DNA of 9,154 bases from the NCBI GenBank assembly GCA_900551585.1, contig URWU01000044.1, forward strand, positions 1 to 9,154, written 5' to 3'. The position numbers were made by a program, and so were the translations under genes. The notes below the pieces were generated by a model. That model ran no database searches. It had not been told where the DNA came from and saw nothing but the letters and a program-made list of their open reading frames with translations. Within the stretch, counting starts at the first letter, position 1, and every line of letters begins with the position of its first letter. This stretch comes from an uncultured Alphaproteobacteria bacterium (GTDB lineage: Bacteria > Pseudomonadota > Alphaproteobacteria > RF32 > CAG-239). Below, one piece after another: positions 6,979 through 9,154 of the stretch.

Positions 6979-7004
6979 AAAAGCCCCTCAATTGAGGGGC
7001 TTTT
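6979..7004. terminator. Bidirectional rho-independent terminator between convergent genes
   Basis: A perfect 26-base palindrome, AAAAGCCCCTCA followed by its reverse complement, gives a GC-rich stem with T-rich tails on both strands. It lies 17 bases after the HTH gene stop and 57 bases beyond the end of the minus-strand gene at 7061, so it can serve both. Confidence 0.88.
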
Positions 7005-7060
7005 CAATAAAAAATCACGCAGCATCAAACACCGCGGGACAAGCTTTTCGCCCGTCTGGT

Positions 7061-7765
7061 TTATCTGTCCAAATCACGCATTTTGCGGCGCTTTTTCCGG
7101 TCATCGCGCTGCTGCTGGCGGCGGGCTTTTTCTTTGGCTTTCATTTCTTCTTTAATCTGCCGGCGCTCGGCTTTGGTAAAGTTGCGACGTTCTTCGCGGC
7201 GCGCTTTATAAAGGGTTTTGAGCTCTTCTTTAACCTGACGGCGCTCTTCCTTGGTCATGTCGCGGCGTTCTTCGCGGCGCGCCTTGAGCTTGTCCTGCAC
7301 CTGCTTATTATAATCTTTGCTGGATTTCAGCGGTGCCTGCGCCTCTTCTTCTTTTTGTTTGCGGCGCTCTTCCCTGACCTTGTCCAACAACTGCTGCGGC
7401 GTCAATTTTGAATTATCTTCAATTTCTTTGATATCTTTTTGTTCAATTTCTTTTTCGATTTCTTTATCGCTTTTCGGCGTACCGTCCTCCTCAAGATTAT
7501 CAGAGCTTGCCGCTTCCGGAGCAGCCGCGTCTTCAACTTTGGCCAAACCGTTTTCGGTACCGGCAGCCGCCTGTTTGGCTTTCAGCTCTGCCATTTTTTT
7601 GGCATAATTATCAATCTTGACCACCTTATCGACCGTCGGCTTAATCCGGCGGTTGACAACCTCATCCGAACGCGCTTCCGTCACCGTCACATTCTGTGCC
7701 GCGGCCGGATTGCTCCAGCTCAACGCAGCGGCGGTTAAAACCGAAATCGTATAAATTTTGCGCAT
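7061..7765 (-). CDS. Exported, highly charged repeat protein of unknown function
   Basis: The product is 234 aa. A signal peptide is clear at 1-23 (MRKIYTISVLTAAALSWSNP then AAA/Q), so it is probably periplasmic. Residues 24-120 are low-complexity and mainly acidic; 121-234 are strongly basic and helical. The basic half holds two 26-residue tandem units (161-186 and 187-212), each starting KARREERR and containing TKxERRQxKEE, then a partial third unit from 213. The TKxERRQ pattern, together with LTPQQL at 121-126, recalls the LTxxQ motifs of Spy/CpxP periplasmic chaperones, but this is a loose resemblance. ATG 7765 has AGGAG 7 bases upstream. It is divergent from the Nudix gene and ends against the shared terminator. 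No enzymatic motif is seen. It could bind nucleic acid, polyanions or unfolded proteins; function is unassigned. Confidence 0.85.
   Translation of the reverse strand: MRKIYTISVLTAAALSWSNPAAAQNVTVTEARSDEVVNRRIKPTVDKVVKIDNYAKKMAELKAKQAAAGTENGLAKVEDAAAPEAASSDNLEEDGTPKSDKEIEKEIEQKDIKEIEDNSKLTPQQLLDKVREERRKQKEEEAQAPLKSSKDYNKQVQDKLKARREERRDMTKEERRQVKEELKTLYKARREERRNFTKAERRQIKEEMKAKEKARRQQQRDDRKKRRKMRDLDR
7130..7285 (-). repeat. Two 78-bp tandem units inside the exported protein gene
   Basis: Units at 7208-7285 and 7130-7207 encode two 26-residue repeats and are nearly identical in their first 30 bases; part of a third unit follows from 7129. The similarity at DNA level suggests duplication or recent homogenisation. 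Confidence 0.75.
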
Positions 7766-7778
7766 TTTTATTCTCCTC

Positions 7779-7807
7779 TTGCCTTTAAGCTAAAATAAAA
7801 ATATAAC
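7779..7807 (+). promoter_or_regulatory. Candidate promoter of the Nudix gene
   Basis: TTGCCT (7779-7784) and TATAAC (7802-7807) are 17 bases apart, with a start expected near 7814, about 27 bases before ATG 7841. It overlaps the opposite-strand promoter. Confidence 0.5.
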
Positions 7808-7810
7808 CTT

Positions 7811-7840
7811 ACTATAAACCATGATTTGAGGAATTGTAAA
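7811..7840 (-). promoter_or_regulatory. Candidate promoter of the exported repeat protein gene
   Basis: On the minus strand TTTACA (7840-7835) and TATAGT (7816-7811) are 18 bases apart. The two divergent promoters are packed into a 75-base gap, so their polymerases may compete. Prediction by eye. Confidence 0.4.
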
Positions 7841-8236
7841 ATGAAAATTGTGACTTCGGGAATAATCTGCTTCAACGGAAAATTTTTGATTGCCCAGCGT
7901 ATCCGCACCAAGAAACCGGCTCTGCTGTGGGAATTTCCCGGCGGCAAAGTTGAACCCGGCGAAACGCTGCCCGCCTGCCTGAAACGCGAGATTAAAGAAG
8001 AACTCGATCTTGATATCGAAGTCGGCGATTATCTGATGTCATCGCCCTACAATTATGAATTCGGCTCATTTCAGCTTGAGGTCTTTTTTGCCAAAGCAGC
8101 CACCGACAAAATCGGCAAGCTCGATTCCCATGAAGATTATCATTGGATTGAAACTTCCGAACTTGATAATTATGAATTCTCTGCCGCGGATATTCCGGTG
8201 GTTGAAAAGCTTAAAGAGATAAATTTTAAGCCTTAA
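7841..8236 (+). CDS. Nudix hydrolase, MutT/NudG-like nucleotide pyrophosphohydrolase
   Basis: The 131-aa product probably hydrolyses (oxidised) nucleoside triphosphates to monophosphates in the cytoplasm, cleansing the nucleotide pool. The Nudix box runs from Gly35: GKVEPGE, seven residues, then REIKEE at 49-54, keeping the metal-binding Glu residues; the conserved Gly near its end is Asp56. The N-terminal strand and FLIAQR, and the C-terminal pattern HWIETSEL...FSAADIPVVEKL, resemble MutT and NudG. The substrate (8-oxo-dGTP versus modified CTP) cannot be settled. The frame reaches a TTG at 7826, but ATG 7841 is chosen because GAGG (7828-7831) lies 9 bases before it. It is divergent from the exported protein gene and overlaps tail-to-tail with opgH by 11 bases, with no terminator between. 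There is no sign of damage. Confidence 0.9.
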   Translation: MKIVTSGIICFNGKFLIAQRIRTKKPALLWEFPGGKVEPGETLPACLKREIKEELDLDIEVGDYLMSSPYNYEFGSFQLEVFFAKAATDKIGKLDSHEDYHWIETSELDNYEFSAADIPVVEKLKEINFKP

Positions 8237-9106
8237 GAAAGCGCGCAACATTGGCCTGCGCCAGTAAAGACGCGTCATACAGCAGCGACAATTCTTCATC
8301 ACGGCTCAAGTCCATTTCTTTGCCGTAAGTCAGATAATTCTCCAGCTTAATTTGCGCATTTTGCGACACTTCTTTTGCAAACTCCGGCGCCGGACCGTTA
8401 ATCGGCAGCATGGCAATATGCAGCGCATTCATCACACTGTCTGAGACTACCAGCTCCATGCCCTTTTGTGCCGGAACTTTTGCACCGAGTTCTTCGGCAA
8501 ATTTCTTGGCGCGGCGCAGAATATGCGGCTCATCGGCCTCTTCGGGAATAATAAAATAATGACGTTCCTTAAACCATTTGCCGGCAGCCACACGCGAAGA
8601 AATCATCGAAATCGGCACCGACAACATCAAGCCGATGGTAATCGGCAGCATCCACCAAAACAAAGAATGCGCATAAAACCAAATAACGATGGTCGTCACA
8701 ATACCGAGCAGCGTATGCCAGATATGGCGCGTAACAGCCTCTTTGAAAGAGGTTCCCTTATCACCGCGGTTTTGGGTTGCCCAGCCGACATCATTTCCGG
8801 CAAAAATATCAAATACGAACTTGCTTTGAAACATCATCATAATCGGCGCGCTTAAAGCACTGATAACAATCTCGACCAACACACTTTTAACCGCTCCGCC
8901 GCGGCCGCCGATTTTTTTGGCATCCCTGTTTTCCAGCAGATAAATAATCAACCCCAAAAACTTTGGAAAAATCAGCATAAACATTGATAAAACAAACAAA
9001 GCAATCGTTCCGATTTTATCAAAAATCGGCCAAACAGGAAACAACGTGCGAACATCCTGAAAATAAACCGGCGGGAAGAACTCGCGCCCCAAGGCAATCA
9101 TCAGAC
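8226..9106 (-). CDS. opgH: OpgH (MdoH) periplasmic glucan glucosyltransferase, C-terminal fragment
   Basis: OpgH is an inner-membrane processive beta-1,2-glucosyltransferase that uses UDP-glucose to make osmoregulated periplasmic glucans. About 293 C-terminal residues are present of a family length near 700-850; the start and the catalytic domain are lost at the contig end, where the frame runs into the adapter. Family signatures are FPKFLGLIIYLL, then RGGAVKSVLVEIVISALSAP, IMMMFQSKFV, NRGDKGTSFKEAVTRH and a helix pair ending LMLSVPISMISSR. These correspond to the last transmembrane helices and the tail after the glycosyltransferase core. The cytoplasmic tail (about 95 residues) ends at a TAA within the Nudix gene's stop region. 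The ATG at 9101 is internal, not a start. Partial status is an assembly artefact, not a mutation. The usual partner, opgG, is not in view. Confidence 0.92.
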
Positions 9107-9154
9107 CTGTCTCTTATACACATCTCCGAGCCCACGAGACGGAGCTACATCTCG
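9107..9154 (+). other. Illumina Nextera adapter and index read-through (non-biological)
   Basis: 9107-9125 is the 19-base Tn5 mosaic-end sequence used in Nextera libraries. 9126-9140 is the read-2 adapter part CCGAGCCCACGAGAC. 9141-9148 (GGAGCTAC) is an i7 index, matching N718 as I recall it. 9149-9154 starts the P7 sequence. The genomic sequence ends at 9106. Confidence 0.97.

Noticed and set aside
6992..7738. Plus-strand open frames opposite the exported repeat protein (6992-7411, 7317-7607, 7439-7738)
   Set aside because: Phe/Ala/Ser-rich antisense translations of a repetitive charged gene; the minus-strand gene has a signal peptide and ribosome site.
9099..9101. ATG at 9101 as a start for a 291-aa protein
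   Set aside because: The product begins in the middle of OpgH; the true start is lost past the contig end and the upstream sequence is adapter.

Overview
The window looks like a contig end from a Gram-negative, probably alphaproteobacterial, genome of moderate GC (mid-40s % by eye). Evidence: an OpgH/MdoH periplasmic glucan glucosyltransferase, a multi-pass MscS-type channel with a signal peptide, Mur-pathway genes and short proteobacterial-style intergenic regions. An uncultured gut-type alphaproteobacterium would fit, but nothing here proves the taxon. The last 48 bases (9107-9154) are an Illumina Nextera adapter plus index, not genomic DNA.

Region 1 (1-5997, minus strand) is a four-gene unit with tiny gaps or overlaps, read right to left. 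It holds an aspartate-semialdehyde-dehydrogenase-fold protein that has lost its catalytic residues, a large MscS-family channel, MurL (epimerase of UDP-MurNAc-L-Ala-L-Glu) and a MurD-type ligase, probably MurD2, that runs off the left edge. MurD2 plus MurL is the glutamate-racemase-independent route to D-Glu in peptidoglycan: L-Glu is ligated first and then inverted on the nucleotide precursor.

Region 2 (5998-6503) has no protein gene but is dense in signals. It contains the promoter of the minus-strand operon, a two-copy 52-bp-period hairpin repeat framed by an 8-bp inverted repeat, and an apparent structured RNA of about 167 nt with its own strong promoter and a rho-independent terminator. 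The RNA ends about 50 bases before a small HTH gene, so it is either a stand-alone sRNA or an attenuator-type leader. Its family is not recognised.

Region 3 (6504-9106) contains a small XRE-like HTH/coiled-coil protein (+), a bidirectional terminator, an exported basic repeat protein (-), a divergent promoter region, a MutT/NudG-like Nudix hydrolase (+), and the C-terminal third of OpgH (-), cut by the contig end. The Nudix and OpgH genes converge and overlap by 11 bases.

The common theme is the cell envelope: peptidoglycan precursor synthesis, turgor release through a mechanosensitive channel, and periplasmic glucan synthesis. The points most worth following are the unassigned structured RNA, the dead Asd-fold protein heading a wall/turgor operon, and the MurD2-MurL pair.
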